From Hyphomicrobiales bacterium (GTDB lineage Bacteria > Pseudomonadota > Alphaproteobacteria > Rhizobiales > Kaistiaceae): a stretch of 18,414 bases of DNA. Where the stretch lies: contig JAFKJZ010000336.1 in assembly GCA_017305815.1 (NCBI GenBank), positions 1 through 18,414 of the forward strand, read 5' to 3'. The notes under the pieces were generated by a model that saw only the letters and a list, made by a program, of their open reading frames with translations, had not been told where the DNA came from and ran no database searches. Position numbers and translations under genes: made by a program. This document shows, in pieces, positions 7,279 through 15,634 of the stretch. Positions within the stretch are counted from its first letter, which is position 1; each line of letters opens with the position of its first letter.

Positions 7279-8289
7279 TCAGCTCCGCTTCGGCCGTCGC
7301 AGCCGAGCGAAGAACTCCTCGCGCATGAAAAACAGGGCGGCGACGATGATCCCGCCCTCGATCACGGTCCGCCAGCCCTGCTCCAGGCCGATCGCCGCGA
7401 TCACGGTGCCGAGCGTCGTCAGCAGGAAGGCGCCGCCCACCGTGCCGATGAAACTTCCGCGGCCGCCGAGGATCGACGAGCCGCCGATCACCACCGCCGC
7501 GATGCTGGGCAGCAGGTAGTTGTCGCCCATCCGGAGCGTCGCGCCATTGGCGTAGCCGACCAGCATCATGCCGACGAAGCCGGCGCAGACCGCGCTGACG
7601 ACATAGGCCTGGACCGTGACGGAACCGACCGAGACACCGGCGACGCGCGCCGCCTGATCGTTGGCGCCGACGGCGTAGAGCTTGCGGCCGAACACGGTCC
7701 GGCTCTGCAGCAGCCAACCGGCGACGACGAACAGGACGACGAAATAGACGACCACCGGCACGCCGAGCCACGTCGTCTTCATCAGCGCCGTCAGCACCGC
7801 CGGCGAGGCGCCGCGCGGCGTGCCGCTGGTATAGCCGAGGGCGGCCGAGGCGAGGATGATCGACGTCGCCATGGTCATGATGAAGGGCGGGATCCTGAGC
7901 ACGGTGACGCCGAGACCGTTGAAGACGCCGACCAGCGCGCAGACCGCCAGGATCGCCGGCAGCACGTACCATTCGCCAGCGCCGGACCAGCCGGTCGCCA
8001 GCACGCCGCCGAGCGTGATCACCGAGGGGATGGAGAGATCGAGCCCGCCGACGAGGATGACCAGGCCCTGGCCGAAGGAGAGCACGATCAGGAACGAGGC
8101 GAGCATCAGCACGGTCAGCACCTGGCTCCAGGAGCCAAGCGCCGGGCTGACGAAGCGTGATCCGAGGATCAGCAGGATGGCGAGCCCGAAGACGATGATC
8201 GCATTGGCGGTCTCGCGCGACATGCCACCGCCGCGACGAAGGTCGGCCGACGCCTGGAAGGCGGCGCTGTTGGGTTCCGATCCGCTCAT
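7279..8289 (-). CDS. Sugar ABC transporter permease (RbsC/BPD_transp_2 family), second of pair
   Basis: This 336-residue multi-pass inner-membrane protein has many hydrophobic segments from about residue 28 onward. The family block LSFGQGLVILVGGLDLSIPSVITLGG is characteristic of ribose/xylose-type permeases, as is SSILGGRGSFIGTVGGAFLL. The extra-polar N-terminus (about 25 residues) precedes the first span. It starts in a 4-nt ATGA overlap with the preceding permease gene (8286-8289), so the two are translationally coupled and probably form a heterodimer. With the two-domain ATPase upstream and the binding protein downstream it makes a complete importer. A C-terminal LRRPKRS is a normal basic cytoplasmic tail. 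Substrate is unknown but is expected to be a sugar, polyol or similar hydroxylated compound. Confidence 0.9.
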   Translation of the reverse strand: MSGSEPNSAAFQASADLRRGGGMSRETANAIIVFGLAILLILGSRFVSPALGSWSQVLTVLMLASFLIVLSFGQGLVILVGGLDLSIPSVITLGGVLATGWSGAGEWYVLPAILAVCALVGVFNGLGVTVLRIPPFIMTMATSIILASAALGYTSGTPRGASPAVLTALMKTTWLGVPVVVYFVVLFVVAGWLLQSRTVFGRKLYAVGANDQAARVAGVSVGSVTVQAYVVSAVCAGFVGMMLVGYANGATLRMGDNYLLPSIAAVVIGGSSILGGRGSFIGTVGGAFLLTTLGTVIAAIGLEQGWRTVIEGGIIVAALFFMREEFFARLRRPKRS

Positions 8290-9293
8290 TTCTTCGCTCC
8301 GGCGTTGAACAGGCGTGGCATGAAGCGGCCGAACAGGATGGCGAGGATCAGGACGAAGCCCTGGAAGATGCCGGTGTAGAAGGACGACACGCCTCCGGAG
8401 AACAGCACCTTCTGCAGCAGCATCAGGCCGCCGGCGCCGACGATCGAACCGATCAGGCCGCCGCGACCGCCGGAGAGCGAGGTGCCGCCGAGCGCGACCG
8501 CCGCGAAGACCAGCATCAGGAAGGGCGCGCCGGCGTTCGGATTGCCGGTGGCGGTTTGCGCGCTCAGCATGAAGCCGGCGACGCCATAGAGCATGCCCGC
8601 GCCGACGAAGGCGGCGAAGCGAACGCGCGTCACCGAGACGCCGGAAAGCATGGCGGCCTGCTCGTCGGCGCCAACCGCATAGATGCCGATGCCGGTATTG
8701 GTGCGTACGAAAGCGAGCCAGGCGAGCGCGACGGCGCCGACGATCAGGCCCGCGACCGGCACCACGCCGAACAGCGTTCCCGTCAGTTCATAGGACACCC
8801 AGTCGGCGACCATGCCGCCCGGCGCGTCGAGCACGACCAGCGCCAGGCCCTGGCAAACGATCATCGTGCCAAGCGTGGCGGCGATGGTCTGAAGACGCAG
8901 CACCGCGACCAGCCAGCCATTGACCGTTCCCACCGCCGCGCCGATCGCGCAGCAGCCGAGCAAGCTCAGCAGCGCGCCGCCCGGACCCTCCATCGGCTTG
9001 ACCGCCATGAAGACGTTGGTGAGCGACACGACGCCGGCGACCGAGAGGTCGAAGCCGCGGCTCAGCACCACCAACGTCTCGCCGGCGGCGGCGATCGCCA
9101 GCGGCGCGGCGTTGTTGATCAGGTTGGTGAAGGTATAGGAGGAAAGCGCGCGCGGCTCCCACATCGCATAGAGCGCATAGAGCACGACATAGAGCAGCGT
9201 GACGATCGCCGCGCCGCTGGTCAACGCCCGTACCCATCCCGGCCGCCGGCCACCCCGCTCACCCTCGAGCGACCCCACCGCACTCACACTCAT
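8286..9293 (-). CDS. Sugar ABC transporter permease (RbsC/BPD_transp_2 family), first of pair
   Basis: This 335-residue multi-pass membrane protein belongs to the same family as its downstream neighbour. Diagnostic stretches are AAAGETLVVLSRGFDLSVAGVVSLTN (the conserved GFDLSV block), YAVGADEQAAMLSGVSVTRVR and GGTSLSGGRGGLIGSIVGAG. It starts in an ATGA overlap with the ATPase stop (9290-9293) and ends in another ATGA overlap with the next permease. Two different permease genes in tandem suggest a heterodimeric channel instead of the homodimer formed by RbsC. The cluster order ATPase, permease, permease, binding protein is consistent with a carbohydrate uptake system of this superfamily. Confidence 0.9.
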   Translation of the reverse strand: MSVSAVGSLEGERGGRRPGWVRALTSGAAIVTLLYVVLYALYAMWEPRALSSYTFTNLINNAAPLAIAAAGETLVVLSRGFDLSVAGVVSLTNVFMAVKPMEGPGGALLSLLGCCAIGAAVGTVNGWLVAVLRLQTIAATLGTMIVCQGLALVVLDAPGGMVADWVSYELTGTLFGVVPVAGLIVGAVALAWLAFVRTNTGIGIYAVGADEQAAMLSGVSVTRVRFAAFVGAGMLYGVAGFMLSAQTATGNPNAGAPFLMLVFAAVALGGTSLSGGRGGLIGSIVGAGGLMLLQKVLFSGGVSSFYTGIFQGFVLILAILFGRFMPRLFNAGAKK

Positions 9294-10843
9294 GACGCTT
9301 TCTCCAGACCGGCGGCATGCGCTGCGCCCTTCGGTGCTGCCGCATGCCCCACCAGCGCGCCGACAAGGCGCTGTTCTTCCAGTGCGTCGCCGCTAAATTC
9401 CGCGAAGATGCGGCCGCCATAGAGGACGAGGCAGCGATCGGCGAGGTCGGTGACCTCGGGCAGTTCGGACGAATAGAAGAGCACCGAGCCGCCGGCGTCG
9501 GCGAAGCGCCGAATCGCGGCATAGATCGACTGCTTGGTGCCGACATCGACGCCGCGCGTCGGATCGAACAGGAGCAGCGTGCTGGCGCCCGTCAGCAGGG
9601 TGCGCGCCAGAAGCGCCTTCTGCTGGTTGCCGCCGGAAAGATCGGCGATCGGAAAGGCGAGATAGCGCGCCGCGAGATCGACGCTCGCCGCGACCGACGC
9701 AGCCGCCTCCGCCTCCAGTCCGCTCCAGACCAGGCCGCCGCGCGCGATCCGCCCCGCGACCGGCAGCGTGATGTTGCCGGCCGCCGTCAGGCTCGACAGA
9801 ATACCCTCGGTCTTGCGCTCCTCCGGCACATAGGCGATGCCGCGGCCAGCCTTCAGCGCCGCCTGCGGATTGCGCAGGGTCGTCGGCTTGCCGTCGACCC
9901 GAATGACGCCGCCCGCCGGCTTCGCGAGGCCGGCCAGCATGCGGAAAAGGTCACGCTGGCCCTGCCCTTCCAGCGCCGCGACGGCGAGAACCTCGCCCTG
10001 GCGGAGCGCGAAGGTGACGTCCTTCAACTGGCCGCCGGACAGTTTGTCGACGGCGATCGATGCCGTTGCGCCGGCGGCCCGCACCGGCCGGTCCGCCTTC
10101 TCGCTGCGGACGGCGCGCCCGACCATCATCTCGAAGATGTCGGCATCGGACGCCCCGGCGAGATCGACGGTGGCGATGCTGCGGCCGTTGCGAAGCACCG
10201 TCGCGCGGCTGCAGAGAGCGCGCACTTCGGCAAGCCGATGCGAGATATAGAGGACCGCGACGCCGCGCGCCGTGGCCTGGCGGATCAATCCGAACAGCCA
10301 GTCGACCTCGGCGAGCGCCGCCGTCGGCTCGTCGAGGACGAGAACCTTGGTAGCGTGCTCCATGGCGCGGACGATCTCGAGCCGCTGCCGGTCGGCAAGC
10401 GACAGGTCGGAGACGATCTCGCCGGCATCGATGCGCGAAAGCTCGTAGCGCTTCAGGATCGCCGCGGCGGCGGCGCGTGCGGCGGAAGCGGAGGCGAGGC
10501 CCGCAACGCCGCGCGGCATGCGCGGCAGCATCAGGTTCTCGGCCACCGTCAGATTGGGAAGCAGGCTCAGTTCCTGGAAGGCGGTGGCAACACCGGCGCC
10601 GCGCGCCTCGAGGATGGTGCGCGGCTGGAAGGCGCCGCCGTCGAGCGACATGCTGCCGCTATCGGGCCGCACGACACCGCTCAGGACCTTCACCAGGGTG
10701 GACTTGCCGGCGCCGTTCTCGCCGAGCAGCGCATGCACCTCGCCCGGCTTCAGGACCAGATCGACGCGCTCGAGCGCGACGGTGGCGCCGTAGGATTTGG
10801 AAACAGCGCCGACCGCGAGCGCAATTTGCCCGTCTCTGACCAT
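9290..10843 (-). CDS. Two-domain sugar ABC transporter ATP-binding protein (RbsA/XylG-like)
   Basis: This 517-residue protein carries two nucleotide-binding domains, the normal architecture and length for ribose-type importers. Domain 1 has Walker A GENGAGKST (41-49), Q90, a non-standard signature LSLADRQ (147-153), Walker B VLVLDEPT (167-174) and H202. Domain 2 (about 262 to the end) has a degenerate Walker A (LEGQGQRDLF), a standard signature LSGGNQQ (402-408) and LLLFDPTRGVD. Asymmetric domains of this kind are usual in RbsA relatives. The start at 10843 has GGGAGGGG 3-10 nt upstream. It is the first gene of operon A, 27 nt downstream of a double palindromic operator, and overlaps the next permease by 4 nt. 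It acts at the cytoplasmic face to power uptake. Confidence 0.93.
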   Translation of the reverse strand: MVRDGQIALAVGAVSKSYGATVALERVDLVLKPGEVHALLGENGAGKSTLVKVLSGVVRPDSGSMSLDGGAFQPRTILEARGAGVATAFQELSLLPNLTVAENLMLPRMPRGVAGLASASAARAAAAAILKRYELSRIDAGEIVSDLSLADRQRLEIVRAMEHATKVLVLDEPTAALAEVDWLFGLIRQATARGVAVLYISHRLAEVRALCSRATVLRNGRSIATVDLAGASDADIFEMMVGRAVRSEKADRPVRAAGATASIAVDKLSGGQLKDVTFALRQGEVLAVAALEGQGQRDLFRMLAGLAKPAGGVIRVDGKPTTLRNPQAALKAGRGIAYVPEERKTEGILSSLTAAGNITLPVAGRIARGGLVWSGLEAEAAASVAASVDLAARYLAFPIADLSGGNQQKALLARTLLTGASTLLLFDPTRGVDVGTKQSIYAAIRRFADAGGSVLFYSSELPEVTDLADRCLVLYGGRIFAEFSGDALEEQRLVGALVGHAAAPKGAAHAAGLEKAS

Positions 10844-10870
10844 GCGCCCCTCCCAAGGTCCATATCGTCA

Positions 10871-10899
10871 GTGAGAACGTTCTCTGAGAACGTTCTCAC
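10871..10899. promoter_or_regulatory. Tandem double operator: two GAGAACGTTCTC palindromes in a 29-bp symmetric block
   Basis: Two copies of GAGAACGTTCTC (10873-10884 and 10886-10897) are separated by one T. With the outer GT and AC bases they make a 29-bp block symmetric about base 10885. The centres are 13 bp apart, slightly more than one helical turn. The block overlaps the predicted -10 and transcription start of the ATPase promoter, the classic site for repression. The same core recurs at 7223-7238. The cognate protein is most likely the LacI regulator encoded at 3541-4584. Confidence 0.82.
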
Positions 10900-10926
10900 C
10901 ATGCTGCAACCAGATTGCGCTGTCAA
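10898..10926 (-). promoter_or_regulatory. Predicted sigma-70-type promoter of operon A
   Basis: On the minus strand a perfect TTGACA (10926-10921) is followed by a 17-bp spacer and a weak -10 match CATGGT (10903-10898). The predicted start would fall inside the double operator, about 45-50 nt before the ATPase start codon. The spacing and the operator position support the call; the poor -10 lowers confidence. Confidence 0.6.
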
Positions 10927-11139
10927 CCGCCGCCGTGAAGGCGCTGCGTCTTTCGAAGCCGTTCGCGGCCATGCGGGTTCGGCCGGACGCGTCGAATGAC
11001 GAAGCCCGGGCAACGGGAAATGGCGGTTCTTCCAGAGGATTCAGGGCCGGACCAGCGTCGGCGAAATCATCGCGAAAGGCAGGGGAAAGCCTCGCGGAGC
11101 GGACCGACGGAACAACCGTATCGGCAAGGCCCGCCAGCG

Positions 11140-11171
11140 CCGGACGCGCCGCTAGAGATCGGCGCGTCCGG
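11140..11171 (-). terminator. 12-bp hairpin after operon B, probable terminator or mRNA end
   Basis: Bases 11140-11151 pair perfectly with 11160-11171 (arms around CGGACGCGCC and GGCGCGTCCG) with an 8-nt loop. The hairpin begins 15 nt after the stop codon of the aldehyde dehydrogenase gene, the last gene of operon B. No U-run follows on the minus-strand RNA. Termination may therefore be weak, Rho-assisted, or the hairpin may simply protect the 3' end, which is common in high-GC bacteria. Confidence 0.6.
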
Positions 11172-11185
11172 ATACGGGAAGCGGC

Positions 11186-12637
11186 TCAGACCGCCAGCGG
11201 ACGGACGCGCATCTTGATGTGCTTGGATTCGCGGAAGGCGGCGAGGCCTTCCGGACCGAGTTCGCGGCCCATGCCGCTCATCTTCCAGCCGCCGAACGGC
11301 GCCTGCAGTTCCGTCGTGTCGTTGACGTTGACGCCGATCGCGCCCGCCTCGATCCGGTCGGCGAGCGCCCAGGCCCGTTCCAGATCGCGCGAATAGACAT
11401 AGGCCGCGAGGCCATAGGGCAGCGCATTGGCGACGCGGAGCGCCTCGGCGTCGTCCGCCACCGGGCGGATCGCCGCCAGCGGGCCGAAGGTCTCTTCCGT
11501 CAGCGCCAGCGCATCGTCCGGCGCGTTGTCGACGAGGGCCGGCTCGTAGAAGAAGCCCCTGGCGAATTCCTCGCCTTCCGGAATCCGGCCGCCGACCAGC
11601 AGCTTGCCGCCCTTGGCGACGGCGTCGGCGACATGGGTCGTCACGCGCTGGCGCACGCCCTCATGCAGCATCGGGCCATAGAGCACGCCGGGCAGGCTGC
11701 CATTGCCGAGCTGGATCTTGCGCGTTTCCGCCACCAGCGCCTCGACGAACTCCTTGTGGATGCCCTTCGAGACGAGGATGCGGTTCACCGCGATGCAGAT
11801 CTGGCCCATGTTGGAGAAGGAGCGGCGCGCCGCGGCCGCCGCCGCCTCGACCGGATCGGCGTCGTCGAGCACCACGAACGGGCTCTGGCCGCCCAGCTCC
11901 AGCGACAGCCGCTTCAGCGTGCCGGCGGAGGCGCGCATGATCGACTGGCCGGCCGGCACCGAGGCGGTCGCCGTGATCATCCTTATGTCGGGATGTTCGG
12001 CCAGCGCCGCGCCCACCTCCGGGCCGGTGCCCGGAATGTCGTTGACGACGCCTTCCGGCACGCCCGCGTCGACGAAGCACTGCACCACCATGCCGATCGC
12101 AAGCGGCGTCTCGTGCGGCGGCTTGGCGACGAGCGTGCAGCCCGCCGCCAGCACCGGCGCGATCTTCCAGCAATAGAGATCGACCGGATAGTTCCACGGC
12201 ACGATGGCGCCGACGACGCCGACCGGCGCAGTCGTGACGATGCTCTTGATGTCGGGGCGCGACGACGGCCGGATAGAGCCGCCGAGGCGACGCCCCTCCT
12301 CCGCATAGTAGCGAATCACCTCGATGCCGAAGCCGATCTCCTTCTTCGAGTCCGGCACCGGCTTGCCCTGCTCGCGCGTCAGCATCGCTGCGATGGCGTC
12401 GATGCGTTCGGCGACGAGATCGGCGGCGCGGTGCAGGATCTTCGCACGCTGGTCGGCGTGCATCGAAGCCCAGGCGGGTAGCGCGCGGCCGGCAGCGGCG
12501 ACGGCGAGGTCGACATCCGCCCTCGACGCCAGCGCGCTGGAGCCGACAAGCTCGCCGGTCGCCGGATCGCGGATCTCGATCCGCTCGCCCTTGGCGGCGT
12601 CGCGCCAGGCGCCGCCGATGAAAAGTCCTCGTTCCAT
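11186..12637 (-). CDS. NAD(P)-dependent aldehyde dehydrogenase
   Basis: This is a 483-residue protein, the usual length for the ALDH superfamily. It has PWNYP with the oxyanion N149, AKPPHETP with K172, catalytic base E247 in LELGGQSP, and nucleophile C281 in GQICIAVNRI. The cofactor-loop motif usually read as TGS is TAS here (T224-A225-S226), an unusual Gly-to-Ala change. The start at 12637 lies 5 nt after the SIS gene stop; the ribosome site is weak (GGTGAG), so coupling is likely. It closes operon B and is followed by a hairpin. In context it would oxidise an aldehyde produced from the nucleoside sugar, for example glycolaldehyde or another short hydroxyaldehyde, but this is inference. Succinate-semialdehyde, lactaldehyde and glyceraldehyde dehydrogenases are all relatives. 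Confidence 0.9.
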   Translation of the reverse strand: MERGLFIGGAWRDAAKGERIEIRDPATGELVGSSALASRADVDLAVAAAGRALPAWASMHADQRAKILHRAADLVAERIDAIAAMLTREQGKPVPDSKKEIGFGIEVIRYYAEEGRRLGGSIRPSSRPDIKSIVTTAPVGVVGAIVPWNYPVDLYCWKIAPVLAAGCTLVAKPPHETPLAIGMVVQCFVDAGVPEGVVNDIPGTGPEVGAALAEHPDIRMITATASVPAGQSIMRASAGTLKRLSLELGGQSPFVVLDDADPVEAAAAAARRSFSNMGQICIAVNRILVSKGIHKEFVEALVAETRKIQLGNGSLPGVLYGPMLHEGVRQRVTTHVADAVAKGGKLLVGGRIPEGEEFARGFFYEPALVDNAPDDALALTEETFGPLAAIRPVADDAEALRVANALPYGLAAYVYSRDLERAWALADRIEAGAIGVNVNDTTELQAPFGGWKMSGMGRELGPEGLAAFRESKHIKMRVRPLAV

Positions 12638-12642
12638 CTGGC

Positions 12643-13410
12643 TCACCGCGACTTCAGTCTCCGCCACAGTTCCTCGTAGTTGCGGTCGTTCTGGGCGTTG
12701 GCTTCGGCCTTGCTGGTCGTGTTGGGGTTGACCATCACGAACGGCTTGATGCCCTGCTGAACGAGCTTCTCGGCCGTCGTCGCCACGATCGCATGGGCGA
12801 TCGCGATGGTGACGCTGGTCGAATTGGCGCCGACCGGATGCTCCAGGCCCTCGATCACGAGCGAGGCGTCGGCCTTCGGAATGCCGGTGTCGATGACGAC
12901 GTCGGCGACCTCGAACAGGCGCTTGCCGGAGGAGTGGCGCGACGGGGTGACGCTCGAATGCGGCAGCGACGTCACGCCGACCACCTTCATGCCGCGCGCC
13001 TTGCACTCGAGCGCGATGTCGAGGATCACGGCGTTGATGCCGGAATGCGAGAACAGCACCATGGTGTCGAGCGGGTCGAGCTGATGCGAGTTCAGGATCG
13101 CCTTGCCATAGCCCTCGACGGCGTGGATGAAGCGATACTGGCGCGCGCCCATGTCGCCGAGCACGCGGTGGAACGAGATCATCGTGCTCTCGACGATCGG
13201 CCGAAAGCCGGTGATCGTGCCGGTGCGCGGGAAGCTTTCGAGAGCCGGCAGCGCGCCGTGGCCGGTGCCGAAGGTGAAGGCCAGCTTGTCGGCGGCAATA
13301 CTCGCCGCGCAGAGCTCGGCCGCCTGTTCGATGGCCGCGGCCTGGGTGGTGCGGACCCTTTCGAGCCGCTCGGCCAGCGTGTTGAAATAGCGGTCGACCA
13401 TCGACGTCAT
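12643..13410 (-). CDS. SIS-domain protein, UPF0309-like putative sugar-phosphate isomerase
   Basis: This 255-residue protein has a single SIS (sugar isomerase) domain. FTFGTGHG (46-52) probably binds phosphate, and FSHSGINAVILDIALECKARGMKVVGVTS (120-148) is the typical SIS core with its Ser-rich loop. The conserved tail ends with NYEELWRRL. The overall layout fits the uncharacterised UPF0309 group as I recall it. SIS domains bind phosphosugars and either isomerise them or act in regulators; there is no DNA-binding domain here, so an enzyme is more likely. The start at 13410 overlaps the phosphorylase stop by 4 nt (ATGA) with AGGTGA upstream. Next to a nucleoside phosphorylase and a PfkB kinase it would act on a pentose phosphate. 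No experimentally settled function is known to me for this subfamily. Confidence 0.82.
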   Translation of the reverse strand: MTSMVDRYFNTLAERLERVRTTQAAAIEQAAELCAASIAADKLAFTFGTGHGALPALESFPRTGTITGFRPIVESTMISFHRVLGDMGARQYRFIHAVEGYGKAILNSHQLDPLDTMVLFSHSGINAVILDIALECKARGMKVVGVTSLPHSSVTPSRHSSGKRLFEVADVVIDTGIPKADASLVIEGLEHPVGANSTSVTIAIAHAIVATTAEKLVQQGIKPFVMVNPNTTSKAEANAQNDRNYEELWRRLKSR

Positions 13411-14185
13411 GACGTCACCTCGTTCTTCTTCGTTGCAAATTCCGCGATCGAATCGAGCGCGACCTCGAACAATTCGCGCTCGGCGACGGCCATCGCCGCG
13501 TCGTCGATCTTCTCCTGGCTGAAGGCGTCGACCGTCGCGACGCAGAGCGTCGAGGCGCTGGCGCCGAGCACGCGGGCCGCCACCAGCAGCGCCGAGGTCT
13601 CCATGTCCGTGCCGATCAGGCCGAGGCGCTGGATGTCCTGCTTCAGCGTGTCGATCATCGCCCGGCTCTGGCCGGAAAGGCCGAACATCTCGGTATAGAA
13701 GCCATCATAGGTGCCGTAGACGCCGGCGTGCCAGGTGCGGCCGGAGCGGCCGAGATGCTGGCGCAGCGTCGTGTTCAGCTCGAAATCGGCCATCGCGGGG
13801 AAGCCGAGCGGCGCATAGGTGTTGGAGGTTCCCTCGGCGCGCAGCGCGCCATCCGCCAGCACGAAATCGCCGAGCTTCGCCGGCGGCACGGCCATGGCGG
13901 TGCCGATGCGCAGGAAGCTGCGCACGCCGAGCGCGAACAGTTCGTGCAGGACGATGGTCGCGATCGGCGCGCCCATGCCGAAGGCGCTGACGGTGATGCG
14001 CTGGCCGTTGCGGGTGCCGGTGACCGTGCGCAGGCCACGGTTTTCCGGCAGGAACTCGACATCGCTCAGGTGCTCGGCGATGCGGCCGATGCGGGCGGGA
14101 TCGCCGACGAGAATGGCACCGCTGCCGACCTGGTCGCGCTTCGCGCCGATGTACCAGGCGGTATTGGTCTTTTCGTCTTGCTTGG

Positions 14186-14189
<4 letters not shown>
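13407..14189 (-). CDS. Nucleoside phosphorylase (PNP/UDP family, uridine phosphorylase-like)
   Basis: This 260-residue protein has the family motifs VGDPARI (28-34, phosphate-binding R33), GMG (71-73), RIGTA (94-98) and TDMETSAL (194-201, ribose-binding E197). The stretch DGALRAEGTSNTYAPLGFPA aligns by eye with E. coli uridine phosphorylase. The enzyme splits a nucleoside with phosphate into base and (deoxy)ribose-1-phosphate in the cytoplasm. The region that holds the uracil-recognising Gln and Arg in E. coli Udp (after FYP) reads FYTEMFGL here, so uridine may not be the true substrate. It overlaps the kinase gene upstream and the SIS gene downstream by 4 nt each. Together with nucleoside-type permeases it defines operon B as nucleoside catabolism. 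Confidence 0.88.
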
Positions 14190-15066
<877 letters not shown>

Positions 15067-15070
<4 letters not shown>

Positions 15071-15633
15071 GCCAGCATCCCGAGCGCTTCGCCGAGCGGC
15101 ACGACGCGACCCATATAGCGGTCAATGTCTTCCAGCGACGCCTCGGCCAGATGCGGCCGGTTGGAGTTGGTCGCCTCGCGCGGCACCACCGGCTCGAAGC
15201 CGTTGGCGAAGGCGTCCTGCGCCGAGGCGCGGATGCAGACATTGGTCTTGACGCCGGCGATGACGACGCGCGTCACCTTCTGCTCGTGCAGGAACAGCGC
15301 GAGATCGGTGGCGAAGAAGGCGCTGAAGCGGCGCTTGAAGATCGTCGTCTCGTTCGGCCCCTCGGGGCGGAATTCCGCGAAGAAGGCGGCGTCATGCGCG
15401 TCTTCCAGGTGATGGACCGGGAGCTTGCGCCATTCGAAATCGTCGAACCCGGCAGGCCGGTGCTTCTCGACCGCGTGCACGACGATCGTGCCCGACTTCC
15501 GCGCCGCGTCGAGCAGCGCCCGCATCGGCTCCAGCACCGCCTCGACGCCGGCATAATAGTTGGGCTGGCCGGGCTCGAAGAACGAGTTGATGACATCCAC
15601 CAGGATGAGCGCGGTCTTTGTCGTCTCGACCAT
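15067..15633 (-). CDS. Isochorismatase-family cysteine hydrolase
   Basis: This 188-residue protein carries the Asp-Lys-Cys triad: D13 in LILVDVINSF, K100 in TTIFKRRFSAF and C133 in AGVKTNVCIRASAQDAF. The family hydrolyses C-N bonds in amides and ureido compounds (N-carbamoylsarcosine, ureidoacrylate, biuret) or isochorismate. The D-x-H metal site typical of nicotinamidase is not visible; the matching region reads VHAVEKHRPAGFDDF. The start at 15633 is used because AAGGAG lies 7 nt upstream; the in-frame ATG 8 codons earlier would overlap the permease gene. It follows the permease stop by 1 nt and overlaps the kinase by 4 nt. Within a nucleoside operon it may act on the released base or a ring-opened product of it, but that is inference. 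Confidence 0.87.
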
Positions 15634-15634
15634 G

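Larger units (their letters stand above)
10844..11185. other. Intergenic region between operon B and operon A
   Basis: This is the only gene-free stretch over 300 bases. Its right end holds the hairpin following the aldehyde dehydrogenase gene (11140-11171). Its left end holds the -35/-10 promoter, double operator and ribosome binding site of the ABC ATPase gene. Between about 10927 and 11139 I see no further convincing gene, repeat or RNA. Short open frames there have no ribosome binding site and no recognisable protein pattern. Confidence 0.7.

Noticed and set aside
5893..8160. Very long plus-strand open frame (about 755 codons) and similar long plus-strand frames elsewhere
   Set aside because: They lie opposite well-supported minus-strand genes. 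Their products are Arg/Asp/Gly-rich low-complexity translations without recognisable domains, as expected for antisense frames in high-GC DNA.
10871..10899. Terminator or CRISPR-like repeat reading of the double palindrome
   Set aside because: It has no spacers or further repeats and no U-run, and it sits at a promoter just before a gene start. An operator explains it better, especially with the third copy at 7223-7238.
10996..11217. Small 73-codon plus-strand frame in the intergenic region
   Set aside because: It has no clear ribosome binding site, a Pro/Arg/Gly-rich composition, and it runs into the 3' end of the aldehyde dehydrogenase gene and across its hairpin.
11186..13006. A 606-codon frame suggesting an N-terminally extended aldehyde dehydrogenase
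   Set aside because: The extra N-terminal part is a shadow of the SIS gene. The standard ALDH N-terminus begins at 12637, directly after the SIS stop.
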